Positions 9,844-17,008 of a stretch of 33,477 nucleotides of DNA are shown here, one piece after another. The DNA lies in NCBI GenBank assembly GCA_002796245.1, contig PCWT01000030.1, positions 3,678 to 37,154 on the forward strand, given 5' to 3'. Both the position numbers and the translations under genes were made by a program. This stretch comes from Gammaproteobacteria bacterium CG11_big_fil_rev_8_21_14_0_20_46_22 (GTDB lineage: Bacteria > Pseudomonadota > Gammaproteobacteria > UBA12402). Under the pieces are notes generated by a model. It searched no databases and had not been told where the DNA came from. It saw only the letters and a program-made list of their open reading frames with translations. Each line of letters begins with the position of its first letter. The stretch's first letter is position 1.

Positions 9844-10020
9844 ATGGACTTATCAAGTATCGAGAAAAAAATTAAAGCTTTGCTTGAGCGCTGTAAGCAG
9901 CTTGAACAGAAAAATTTGCATCTTGAAAATCGCTGCCGTCACCTTGAGCACACCCACAGTGAGGTGACGCATAAAGCCAAGCGTTTGTTGAAACACCTAA
10001 AAACCTTGCATAAGGATTGA
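9844..10020 (+). CDS. Small coiled-coil protein encoded with zapA
   Basis: This 58-residue protein is almost entirely one charged helix with leucine heptads (IKALLERCKQLEQKNLHLEN and onward), so it should form a coiled coil. Proteins of this size and composition (TIGR02449-like) are commonly found immediately upstream of zapA in gammaproteobacteria and are thought to be linked to cell division. I chose the ATG at 9844, behind GGTGG, over an upstream in-frame start at 9817 that would lie on the promoter. Its stop at 10020 is 2 bases before the zapA ATG, so the two are translationally coupled. The function is inferred only from this neighbourhood. Confidence 0.85.
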   Translation: MDLSSIEKKIKALLERCKQLEQKNLHLENRCRHLEHTHSEVTHKAKRLLKHLKTLHKD

Positions 10021-10022
10021 TT

Positions 10023-10349
10023 ATGAGCGCGCTGGATTTGAATCACTCACCGGAAGTCACGATTAGTGTGCTCGATAAAACCTACCGTTTTCGTTGCGCA
10101 CCTGAAGATCAAGACAGCCTGCACAAAGCTGCAAAGCTTCTTGAGCAACAGTTAAGAAAAACTCGCGAAACAGGTGTTTTAGGCGCTGATCGTCTGCTGT
10201 TGGTTACAGCGCTCAATTTGGCAGGTGATTTTATTGCTGCGCGCGATGATTTAACGTCATACGATAAAAAAGCCAGAGAATCTTTGGAAAAAGTCATACA
10301 CAAAATTGACGAAGCCTTGACAACCGCCGAGCAACTTGAGTTAGAATGA
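10023..10349 (+). CDS. zapA: Cell division protein ZapA
   Basis: ZapA bundles FtsZ protofilaments and stabilises the Z ring. The 108-residue length equals E. coli ZapA (109). The N-terminal part (VTISVLDKTYRFRCAPEDQDSLHKAAKLLEQQL) is the globular FtsZ-binding head, followed by the long helix that forms the tetramer coiled coil (from about residue 70). The segment DRLLLVTALNLAGDF is typical. The ATG at 10023 is set by AAGG at 10012-10015. 6S RNA begins 5 bases after the stop and its likely promoter lies in the end of zapA. This zapA-ssrS-ygfA order is conserved in gammaproteobacteria and supports all three calls. Confidence 0.95.
   Translation: MSALDLNHSPEVTISVLDKTYRFRCAPEDQDSLHKAAKLLEQQLRKTRETGVLGADRLLLVTALNLAGDFIAARDDLTSYDKKARESLEKVIHKIDEALTTAEQLELE
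10317..10347 (+). promoter_or_regulatory. Probable 6S RNA promoter
   Basis: TTGACA (10317-10322) and TAGAAT (10342-10347) with a 19-base spacer, lying inside the last codons of zapA. A start 7 bases after the -10 box would be near 10354, exactly where the 6S RNA closing stem begins. The long spacer is the weak point. Confidence 0.45.
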
Positions 10350-10353
10350 TCAG

Positions 10354-10503
10354 GCTTGTCGGGCAATTAAGTATTTGAGCCGATACGACGTAAAGAGGGG
10401 TGTTCCCTGTCGCTTTGTTGTGATCGTTATTTTTGACGATTCTGATAAGCAGCATATAATCCCCACTTGAACCTTAGGGTTCATTTACGTTTGCCCGACA
10501 AGC
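10354..10503 (+). ncRNA. ssrS: 6S RNA
   Basis: 6S RNA imitates an open promoter and sequesters sigma-70 RNA polymerase in stationary phase. The ends pair perfectly over 13 bases: GCTTGTCGGGCAA (10354-10366) with TTGCCCGACAAGC (10491-10503). The 5' strand holds TTGAGCCGATA (10375-10385), matching the conserved bubble segment from which E. coli 6S RNA templates its pRNA. The 3' strand holds CTTGAACC and GGGTTCA as a small hairpin, also conserved. The distal arm is closed by GGGG (10397-10400) with CCCC (10461-10464) and ends in a hairpin ATCGT/ACGAT. It sits between zapA and ygfA, the canonical location. At about 150 nt it is shorter than the E. coli RNA (184 nt), mainly in the distal arm. Confidence 0.92.
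10433..10460 (+). promoter_or_regulatory. Near-consensus promoter motif inside the 6S RNA gene
   Basis: TTGACG (10433-10438), 16 bases, TATAAT (10455-10460), all within ssrS. If active, transcription would start near 10467 and run through the 3' part of ssrS into ygfA. It may instead be a by-product of the distal arm of the RNA. The sequence match is clear; activity is inferred. Confidence 0.4.
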
Positions 10504-10546
10504 TCATTTCTAGCATTAATCGGATTAGCACGCTTTGGCAGGTAGC

Positions 10547-10562
10547 CCGGGTCGTGACCCGG
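10547..10562. repeat. Short GC-rich hairpin between ssrS and ygfA
   Basis: CCGGGT and ACCCGG pair around a CGTG loop. It is preceded by GGTAGCC, resembling the left flank of the 31-nt hairpin repeats at 24360 and 33350, so it may be a degenerate relative. It has an A run rather than a T run after it, so it does not look like a terminator. It lies in the leader of ygfA. Confidence 0.4.
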
Positions 10563-10583
10563 AAAAAGTAAGTGGGTTAGCTG

Positions 10584-11165
10584 ATGGATCGTGACGCGCT
10601 GCGCCAACACTGTAAAACAGCCCGCGCTGCACTGAGCCAAGTCGAGCGCGATGCGGCGGCTGAAAGTATTCACCAGAAACTTTTATCGCTTGAGGTTTAT
10701 CGCAAAGCTAAAACCATAGCAGCCTATGTGGATTACCAAGATGAAGTGCCCACAAAAGCGCTGCTTCATACCATGCTTTTGCACAGCAAGCGCGTGTATT
10801 TACCAAGAATTACTCAAAGCGTGTCGCGGCAAATACGTTTTTTTTTATACGAAGGCGATAGTACGCTTGAGAAAAACCGTTATGGTATTTTTGAGCCTAG
10901 CCTTGAGTCACCTGAAATCACCGTCGATTCTTTGGATTTTGTCATCGTACCCCTGGTTGGTTTTGATGAACAGTGTTTTCGCTTGGGCACGGGTGCGGGG
11001 TATTACGACCGCGCCTTTGCCAATGCTTCCACACGACCGTTTTTATGCGGCATAGCATTTGAGTGCCAGCGTTGCGAGACCGTGATGCCAGAAGCTTGGG
11101 ATGTGCCCGTTGATTGTGTCCTGAGTAACGAACATGTCTATGGTGACGGTGATGCAGGTGGTTGA
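10584..11165 (+). CDS. ygfA: 5-formyltetrahydrofolate cyclo-ligase
   Basis: The enzyme converts 5-formyl-THF to 5,10-methenyl-THF with ATP, returning this storage folate to one-carbon metabolism. The 193-residue protein shows the family pattern: a basic N-terminal helix (Arg/Lys-rich, residues 1-30), the strand AAYVDYQDEVPT, the NRYGIFEP segment, FVIVPLVGFDEQCFRLGTGAGYYDR with the Gly-rich ATP-binding loop, and a closing VPVDCVLSNEHV. Location after ssrS is the canonical one, and in other gammaproteobacteria the two are cotranscribed. The ribosome binding site before the ATG is weak. The last 28 bases overlap the convergent hypothetical gene. Residues after about 187 (DGDAGG) look like run-on. 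Confidence 0.95.
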   Translation: MDRDALRQHCKTARAALSQVERDAAAESIHQKLLSLEVYRKAKTIAAYVDYQDEVPTKALLHTMLLHSKRVYLPRITQSVSRQIRFFLYEGDSTLEKNRYGIFEPSLESPEITVDSLDFVIVPLVGFDEQCFRLGTGAGYYDRAFANASTRPFLCGIAFECQRCETVMPEAWDVPVDCVLSNEHVYGDGDAGG

Positions 11166-11851
11166 GTAGTTCTGTGGCCAGCGGGGGGTTGACGACATTC
11201 TTTTTGCCATGGTATCAACGACAATGAGTTGACGGTCTCTTTGTGCCCAAAAAGGGCAAGCGCCTGTTTTTGTTCAAGCTTCAAGCCATCACCCCCTAGA
11301 AGCCATTTAAAGCGCGTCGGAAGTTGAAGAGCCAGTTCGTTGCGCTGTTTGGCGGCGTCGTCTCGTAGGTTTTCTTCGGGAACACGGTACTCAGCCAAGC
11401 CAATCCAGTCTGCAAAAGTGTTAAAAGCCTGATTTATGGGGCGATGACGATCGGGAAATCTATCAAAAAATGCGGTCTTTGGCGTCCAAGGTAAATCGTC
11501 TAGGTTAGTAAATAACCCAAAGAGTAGATTGTATGCACAGAAGTCTTCGGGGATATTGTACAATTGATTGTTTTCATCTCTAAGGTATTGGTGGCGAGAT
11601 AGTTCACTAACAAGTTGTTGCTGTACTTCTCTATCAAAATCAATAAAGGTAGCCTGATAAAGTTCGCAAAGTTTAGCCGAAAACGCATCAATCGTCATTT
11701 GTGCTTCAACAGCCGATAAGAAGTAACGCTGAGTAAATTTGGGGTACTCAAGCGCATCCGGATCTAAGCCGGTGTTTATTCTAAAACAAACGGCTGTTTT
11801 TTCGTCATAAGCAGCAAGGGGTCGTTTTTGTGCGGTGCTAGAGGATGGCAT
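11138..11851 (-). CDS. Hypothetical protein, 237 residues, family not recognised
   Basis: I do not recognise this protein. It has no signal peptide and no clear membrane segment. Residues 1-25 are polar, residues 30-180 alternate aromatic-rich and acidic segments that look globular (AVCFRINTGLDPDALEYP, then NIPEDFCAYNLLFGLFTNLD), and the last 20 residues are Pro/Thr/Ser-rich and disordered. That tail is encoded where the gene overlaps ygfA by 28 bases tail to tail. The ribosome binding site is poor (AAGAAT). Composition is moderate, unlike the AT-rich gene upstream. It lies 58 bases downstream of the acyltransferase gene on the same strand, so cotranscription is possible but unproven. A substrate protein or effector is one possibility, with no direct evidence. 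Confidence 0.7.
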   Translation of the reverse strand: MPSSSTAQKRPLAAYDEKTAVCFRINTGLDPDALEYPKFTQRYFLSAVEAQMTIDAFSAKLCELYQATFIDFDREVQQQLVSELSRHQYLRDENNQLYNIPEDFCAYNLLFGLFTNLDDLPWTPKTAFFDRFPDRHRPINQAFNTFADWIGLAEYRVPEENLRDDAAKQRNELALQLPTRFKWLLGGDGLKLEQKQALALFGHKETVNSLSLIPWQKECRQPPAGHRTTQPPASPSP

Positions 11852-11909
11852 GATGATTCTTTTTTACGTTATTATTTTCTGACATTTTAGGCGTTAAATA
11901 TTAAGAGGG

Positions 11910-13142
11910 TTATGGCCTATCAATACAGTGCTCTAAATCTCTTTTTATATTAGACAATACTTCCCTAGCTTGTATTATTGAAGTTAGCGGATAATTATAA
12001 TGCAAAGTTAATGTTAACTTATCATTAAAAATCGAGCTCACAAGAAAAAACCTGTTTGGATCAGCTGAATAAAAATGAGTTGTTGCAGTAACCAAAGTAT
12101 TGACAATACGGTCATTGATTTTTAAGTTACCAGGCTTGAATCGTCCCAAATTACTGATAAAAACAGATGGCTTATTGTATCTAATATTAGAAATCAAAGA
12201 ATCAATAGATAAACATCTAGCATTAAAATCAGATAATAATTTTAGCTCTTCTTGTACGGTTTTGTTAAACACAACGCTGTCAATTTGTTCTGATAACTTC
12301 CCAAAAAGCTCAATGCTGGATTTTTTATTAATAGATTCCAGCTCAAAAAATGAAGCGCCGCTTGCAAAATAGACCTCATCATCACGAACTTTTATATTCA
12401 TAAATGGCCTTAGATTAAAAAGCATACCTAATTGCATATTTTCCAACCCAACTATTTTAGATAATGTTCTATTTGCAACAATAGCCAAATATGAAGTAAA
12501 GCGTATTTTATTTTTTTTGCACCATTCAATTATTCGGTTTAACTCTATTGCATTTATATCGCCTATTATAACCCTCGTCGCTGAATTTTCATTTAGAGTC
12601 CCATTGTAGGGTAGTTTTTTATAAATATACTCACCAAAGTTTAAGTAATTTTCAACTCTATCTAATTTTGTAGAATTAATTTTCACACTTGAATTAAAAA
12701 TTAAATCATTATGATACGCATCTAATATTTTAAAAAGTACATATCTTGCTGGCAATCCATCTATAATTGAATGATGAAAGGTTGAAAAGATATAAATCTT
12801 ATTATGCAAGACTACTAATTTGAACCTAACCAAAGGTGGACTATAAAGATCAAATTTCTTATTTAACTCAATGTTAATAATGTTCTCGGGTAAAATATCC
12901 TTACTTGAAGAAGTTATTTCTATTGGAAAAGTCACATTCTGAGCCTCCTCAAAAAATAAATGACTTTCATTTAAATAATAGTGAAATTGGGTAAGGGTGC
13001 TGCTGTAAGCCTGAATTGTACTAACAAGCTTATCTATATCGTACTGTCCCTCAAGCTCAATATAGGAAACTATGTTATGTGGCAAATATTGACTCAGATT
13101 ACAAGCCAAAAGTTCATGTAACCCAAGAAAACGTTTAGTCAT
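11910..13142 (-). CDS. Stand-alone condensation-fold acyltransferase
   Basis: The 410-residue protein has the catalytic motif HHxxxDG at residues 123-129 (H123, H124, D128, G129) preceded by a hydrophobic strand (IYIFSTF), the hallmark of the chloramphenicol-acetyltransferase-like fold. Near residue 330 it has ISNLGRF, which is more like PapA and alcohol-acetyltransferase enzymes than the DFGWG of peptide-synthetase condensation domains. It should transfer an acyl group to an alcohol or amine; the substrates are unknown. No carrier protein, adenylation domain or polyketide synthase is nearby. The gene is strikingly AT-rich (the 60-base line at 12661 has 12 G/C by hand count), unlike its neighbours, suggesting horizontal transfer. 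An MFS transporter lies 163 bases upstream on the same strand. Confidence 0.82.
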   Translation of the reverse strand: MTKRFLGLHELLACNLSQYLPHNIVSYIELEGQYDIDKLVSTIQAYSSTLTQFHYYLNESHLFFEEAQNVTFPIEITSSSKDILPENIINIELNKKFDLYSPPLVRFKLVVLHNKIYIFSTFHHSIIDGLPARYVLFKILDAYHNDLIFNSSVKINSTKLDRVENYLNFGEYIYKKLPYNGTLNENSATRVIIGDINAIELNRIIEWCKKNKIRFTSYLAIVANRTLSKIVGLENMQLGMLFNLRPFMNIKVRDDEVYFASGASFFELESINKKSSIELFGKLSEQIDSVVFNKTVQEELKLLSDFNARCLSIDSLISNIRYNKPSVFISNLGRFKPGNLKINDRIVNTLVTATTHFYSADPNRFFLVSSIFNDKLTLTLHYNYPLTSIIQAREVLSNIKRDLEHCIDRP

Positions 13143-13263
13143 ATAAAATATCCTTTGTAATTATTCAGCAAATCTCACGGAAGTTTACTCATCCTGATAA
13201 ACAAAAGCGGGTAATCGTCTTTTAAATAAAGTGTCTAACGCTTTAGTGGCGGTCAAATATTTT

Positions 13264-13300
13264 GGTATAAACTCACAAAAAAATATTGTAAATTTATACC
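13264..13300. repeat. Inverted repeat downstream of the MFS gene
   Basis: GGTATAAA (13264-13271) and TTTATACC (13293-13300) pair around an AT-rich centre containing a run of A. It occupies the 163-base gap between the transporter and the acyltransferase. It could be a weak terminator for the transporter or a control site for the acyltransferase. The rest of this gap shows nothing I can name. Confidence 0.35.
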
Positions 13301-13305
13301 GATTA

Positions 13306-14658
13306 TTAGTTTAACTCATTCGTGATTACGGCCGGTTGAATGTCCTGGCTATCAAATCTATGTTGAGGCTTACAATAAGTTTCTTTAATCAACCAAGCGA
13401 TTATTAGGCTTACTATGAAAGCGATAGGCATAATTAATAGCATATGATGAAAATCTGCAATAGAGTATATGGGTAGGCCATTCACAAGTTTATGATCCCA
13501 TCCTAAATCAAGTAACCAGCCAGAAAATGGAAAGCCTATTGCGCCGCCTAATAGGCAGGTAATAGAAACAATGCTTACTGCTGTGCCAGTTAAAATAGAG
13601 GGGTTTCGTTCAGAAACCAAAGGATAGCTAATTACTTGGCTACAAGTCATGAGACCCAGTAAAAAGAAAAGAATGCTTAAAGAGGTAAAGCCCAGTCCCG
13701 ATATATATAAGGTAGGTACAATTATCACAAGAGATACTGCCGAAAAAATAAGCATTGGTAACCGTCGGAGCCCCATTAAATCCGAAATAAATCCCATTAG
13801 TGGTGAGCCAACAATGCTTCCCCAAAACAGCATACCACAAACAAAAGAGGCTTGAGCCGACGAGAGTTTATCTGCTTGCATCAGATACATTTTCCCCCAC
13901 ATAGCCCCTAATAAAAAAATAGGTAGGTTGAGCAAGCATGTATATAAGCCAGCTAACCAGTTTTGTAGATTACCTAATACAAGAAGAATACTTTGCCATA
14001 GGCCTAACTGTTTTAAGCGGCCATACTCTTCGGCAGTTTTTGCATAATGATGTGCTGGCCGATCTTGAATAATGAGCCAGAGCCAGCATGTCAGGATAAC
14101 ACCTAGCGCTCCATTGATAAACATCATACCTCGCCATCCAAAAAAATCGACCAATATAGTTGCGGGCATTTGAGCTACCCATCCGCCAAGCATAGCCATC
14201 ATTACAATCAGACCAGTTAGAAGAGCTATACGTTTTGGAGGAAACCAACGAGAAGCTAAACGGATCGCACTTAACAGGCAAAAGGAACCACCAACACCAA
14301 TAATAGCTCGGCAAATTCCAGCTAGAATAACCGAGGGGGCTAGAGCAAAACCAAATGTACCTGCAGTACACAAAACCATTGCTAGTAAAACTAAATTTCG
14401 AGTGGAAAAACGATCTAGCAAATTCCCTGCAAGAAATAAACAGGCGACGTTAGCATAAAAATATGTAGAAGATAGCTTGCCTAGTGTCTCAGCATTAATA
14501 TGAAAAGTACCCATTAATTCCGTACTAATTGAATTTACAATGTTTAACTGAATAAATTCATAAAAAAATAATAAACCGCCAGATAAGCAAACAAGCCAAG
14601 GTAACCAATGATTTGCTTTAGAAAAGCGCCCCTCCATTATTTTAGTTAAAACTGCCAT
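13306..14658 (-). CDS. MFS transporter, 12 membrane segments
   Basis: The 450-residue protein has about 12 hydrophobic segments in two halves joined by a polar loop near residues 200-220 (RPAHHYAKTAEEYGRLKQ). The loop between helices 2 and 3 is GNLLDRFSTRN, a variant of the MFS motif A, repeated in the second half as GFISDLMGLRR. The stretch LGNLQNWLAGLYTCLLNLPIFLLGAMWG is familiar from the many MFS transporters of Legionella and Coxiella, a group that includes the Pht amino-acid and nucleoside importers. The substrate cannot be read from the sequence. The start is set by a strong GGAGGTAA 4 bases before the ATG. It follows the HdeD-like gene after 18 bases, so the two probably form an operon. 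Base composition is somewhat AT-rich. Confidence 0.9.
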   Translation of the reverse strand: MAVLTKIMEGRFSKANHWLPWLVCLSGGLLFFYEFIQLNIVNSISTELMGTFHINAETLGKLSSTYFYANVACLFLAGNLLDRFSTRNLVLLAMVLCTAGTFGFALAPSVILAGICRAIIGVGGSFCLLSAIRLASRWFPPKRIALLTGLIVMMAMLGGWVAQMPATILVDFFGWRGMMFINGALGVILTCWLWLIIQDRPAHHYAKTAEEYGRLKQLGLWQSILLVLGNLQNWLAGLYTCLLNLPIFLLGAMWGKMYLMQADKLSSAQASFVCGMLFWGSIVGSPLMGFISDLMGLRRLPMLIFSAVSLVIIVPTLYISGLGFTSLSILFFLLGLMTCSQVISYPLVSERNPSILTGTAVSIVSITCLLGGAIGFPFSGWLLDLGWDHKLVNGLPIYSIADFHHMLLIMPIAFIVSLIIAWLIKETYCKPQHRFDSQDIQPAVITNELN

Positions 14659-14662
14659 TTTG

Positions 14663-14670
14663 TTACCTCC
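14663..14670 (-). promoter_or_regulatory. Strong ribosome binding site of the MFS gene
   Basis: GGAGGTAA on the minus strand, 4 bases before the ATG at 14658 and inside the 18-base gap to the HdeD-like gene. It is much the best match to the 16S tail among genes in this window and fixes the start. Confidence 0.8.
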
Positions 14671-14676
14671 GTTTTC

Positions 14677-15264
14677 TTAGTGATGACCACCTGCTTCACT
14701 GTCTGTGCTGGACGGCGCATCTTGATGCTGAGCTTGGGGTTTGATCGCTGTCATGCTGGTAAGCAATGTTGCTACGGCATACACGAAGTAGTTAATGCCG
14801 ACCAACACGCTGATGGTCCAAGCCGATACCATGCCGGTTTGAATCCAGATGATGAAGGCTAAAACGATCACAATGATACCGCCAATAAACATCAAACCCC
14901 AGTTTGAGGTTTCAAAACGTTGAAGGCTGACCAAAAGATCGATAACACCTTGAATCCAGAACAAAAGGGCTAAGAATAAAATTAAGCCATCGACGGAGTA
15001 GGGTGTAGCAGACACGAGCCAAATACCGGCAATTAAATACACGAGTGCGGCTAAGAGTGACAATAAAAAGCCTGGCACAGCAACGGAAGCAAAGCTTCTG
15101 ATGGCCGTGACAACACAGCTGCCTAAAAAAACCAGACCGTAGATTAATTGCGCGTGTTCGCTGAACATGCCACACAAGACTAAGCCTGCGATACCTAAAA
15201 TAATGTACAGCAACCCTTCAAAGGTAAAAGAGCCACGGTGATAAGCGATTCCTTTCATGAACAT
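14677..15264 (-). CDS. HdeD-like (DUF308) inner-membrane protein
   Basis: The protein has about 195 residues and six hydrophobic segments in three hairpins, each about 55 residues long with a shared Gly-rich pattern (LLYIILGIAGLVLCG, LAALVYLIAGIWLV, GGIIVIVLAFIIWIQTG). This is the architecture of the HdeD/DUF308 family, known from acid-stress resistance in E. coli. The C-terminal tail is polar and ends in GGHH. Three in-frame starts lie within 13 bases (GTG 15270, ATG 15264, ATG 15258); AGAGTGAG just upstream fits 15258 or 15264 best. It is the first gene of a likely two-gene unit with the MFS transporter. Confidence 0.88.
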   Translation of the reverse strand: MFMKGIAYHRGSFTFEGLLYIILGIAGLVLCGMFSEHAQLIYGLVFLGSCVVTAIRSFASVAVPGFLLSLLAALVYLIAGIWLVSATPYSVDGLILFLALLFWIQGVIDLLVSLQRFETSNWGLMFIGGIIVIVLAFIIWIQTGMVSAWTISVLVGINYFVYAVATLLTSMTAIKPQAQHQDAPSSTDSEAGGHH

Positions 15265-15330
15265 ACTCACTCTATTAGTTTAACACCCATTAAACTTAGA
15301 CTAAGATTTTGATTTTGTAAAGAAAAAGGC

Positions 15331-15732
15331 TTAGGTCTTAGATTGAAGATAGGCACTTATGAGCAGCGTTTTTCCAGAATAAAGCGCATAGCCGTAAACT
15401 ATCAGATGATTATCGTTCATCAGGATGGCTTTGGTTTTATCAAGTGTGGCGCCCCTGGCCGTGCCTGTGAGAGTGGCGGTGTAGGGCGAGCTTGCTTCAC
15501 AAGCGTATTTTAGCGTTGCTGTTTCCAGGCTTGTGCTGTTGGGCATGGTGTAGTTCACGCTTAATGTATTGTTTGAACCAAAGTGTGCATGGGTCACTTG
15601 CCCAGTTTCTCGGTGCTGGGTTGTGCCATAGGCCCAGGTGCCCTGCCAATCGTGATCAGTAAAGGCACTGGCGCAAGCGGCAAAACTTGATGAAGCAATA
15701 AAAAGACTCGCGATTAAGGTTAAAGTTTTCAT
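15331..15732 (-). CDS. Small secreted protein of unknown function
   Basis: The 133-residue protein starts with a clear signal peptide (MKTLTLIASLFIASSSFA, cleavage near 18). The FAAC at residues 17-20 is a weak lipobox, so a lipoprotein is possible. The mature part is Thr/Ser/Ala-rich with alternating strands (GTWAYGTTQHRETGQVTHAHFG, then TLSVNYTMPN), suggesting a small beta-barrel or lipocalin-like fold; I recognise no family. There are two Cys after the first (one in LKYACEASS). The ribosome binding site is GGAG. It stands alone, 66 bases upstream of the HdeD-like gene and on the same strand. Confidence 0.72.
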   Translation of the reverse strand: MKTLTLIASLFIASSSFAACASAFTDHDWQGTWAYGTTQHRETGQVTHAHFGSNNTLSVNYTMPNSTSLETATLKYACEASSPYTATLTGTARGATLDKTKAILMNDNHLIVYGYALYSGKTLLISAYLQSKT

Positions 15733-15801
15733 GGGGTGGCTCCAGGGTTAATGAATAATACTGTCATTCTAGTCTATAGATGTTAAATAACCAATGTGCT
15801 T

Positions 15802-16956
15802 TTATAATCGATGGCGCTGATCAAAGTCTTGAAAACCGGTGAGTTCGTCGCTATCCAGGCCTTTTGAAAAAGCGATGGCTTTGAAGAGCTCACCCATGGC
15901 ATTGGGGTGGGTGAGTTGTCGGTAGACGTTTTGTGTTTTCAAATCGATCGATTCACCTTGCCTGAGTTTGTCCATTAGGCCGCAATTGACTAAAAAGCTC
16001 GCTTGGTTCGTAAAGCCTGTAAGCTCAAAACCTGCCGCGATGCCAGCTTCAGCCAATGCAGTAAAATCCACATGCGCGGTGATGTCTTGAAGACCAGGGT
16101 GTAAAAAGACATCGTGATGTGCATGATGACGATAGTGACAGGTGAGAGTGCCGCCTGTGCGCTGTGGGTGATAATATTCATGTGCGGGATAGCCGTAATC
16201 AATAATCAGACATACGCCTCGCGTCATGCTCTCAGCTAAAGTTTTTATCCACGGTGCTTGCAGCCGGTTGATTTCAGTGCTGTAGCTGGCGTGTGTTTGC
16301 GAAAGTGCATTTAAAGCTTCGGGAATATCATGAACAGGCTGGCCTAGTCGTTCAATGAACTGGCCGCCATCAGAGCTGATAAGCACCTCATGCCATTGCC
16401 CATTGTGCGAGCGTATTTTATCCACGGGCATGGCATCGATCACTTCATTGGCAAGCATAATGCCTGAGAATGTTTCCGGTAGGGTATCGAGCCAAACAAT
16501 GCGGTCAAAAAAATCAGGACAAGTGTCTTTGAGCATTCGGGCTTGTCTTTCGCGTAAATCGGGGCTGACTTCAAGTATGTAATAGTGATTGGGCAGGCAA
16601 TTTATTTTTTCTAGCGCGCAGAGAATATCGCGCGCCAGCTTGCCCGAGCCCGCGCCGAGCTCTAAAATATCACCGCTATTTTCTAAAGCTAATAATACAT
16701 CTGCACAGGGCTTCGCTAAACATTCGCCGAACAAGGGTGTCAGTTCGGGTGCGGTGATAAAATCTCCGCTCGGCCCAAATTTCGTGCTGCCTGCACTGTA
16801 ATAGCCCAAGCCTTGCGCATAGAGACAAAGCTGCATGTAGTCGTGAAAAGAGATGGCGCCGCCATGGCGTTTGATGTTTTCTGCAATCTGTGCGCGAAGT
16901 TGTGCACTGTGCGCCAAGGCTTCAGGTGAAGGTTGTGGTAAATCGCTTGCTTTCAT
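15802..16956 (-). CDS. SAM-dependent methyltransferase, MidA/NDUFAF7-like
   Basis: The 384-residue protein belongs to the DUF185 family, whose mitochondrial member methylates a complex I subunit; bacterial substrates are mostly unknown. The N-terminal helical part contains FHDYMQLCLYAQGLGYYSAG and GDFITAPE (64-71). The SAM-binding motif I is DILELGAGSGKLARD (residues 96-110). Later segments are GIMLANEVIDAMPVDK and LIIDYGYPAHEYYHP, both typical. I chose the ATG at 16956. A GTG 51 bases further upstream is in frame but would overlap the divergent pteridine reductase promoter region and adds a non-conserved extension. The 52-base gap to folM must hold both promoters. Confidence 0.9.
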   Translation of the reverse strand: MKASDLPQPSPEALAHSAQLRAQIAENIKRHGGAISFHDYMQLCLYAQGLGYYSAGSTKFGPSGDFITAPELTPLFGECLAKPCADVLLALENSGDILELGAGSGKLARDILCALEKINCLPNHYYILEVSPDLRERQARMLKDTCPDFFDRIVWLDTLPETFSGIMLANEVIDAMPVDKIRSHNGQWHEVLISSDGGQFIERLGQPVHDIPEALNALSQTHASYSTEINRLQAPWIKTLAESMTRGVCLIIDYGYPAHEYYHPQRTGGTLTCHYRHHAHHDVFLHPGLQDITAHVDFTALAEAGIAAGFELTGFTNQASFLVNCGLMDKLRQGESIDLKTQNVYRQLTHPNAMGELFKAIAFSKGLDSDELTGFQDFDQRHRL

Positions 16957-17008
16957 CGAAAGAGGCTTTAGTATTAAAAGCACTATTCTACGCAAAGAGT
17001 CTGGCACA

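Noticed and set aside
10547-10562. Terminator between ssrS and ygfA
   Set aside because: The stem is followed by an A run on the plus strand and by no T run on the minus strand.
16853-17008. In-frame N-terminal extension of the pteridine reductase
   Set aside because: It runs antisense to the methyltransferase start, and the Rossmann motif begins right after the ATG at 17009.
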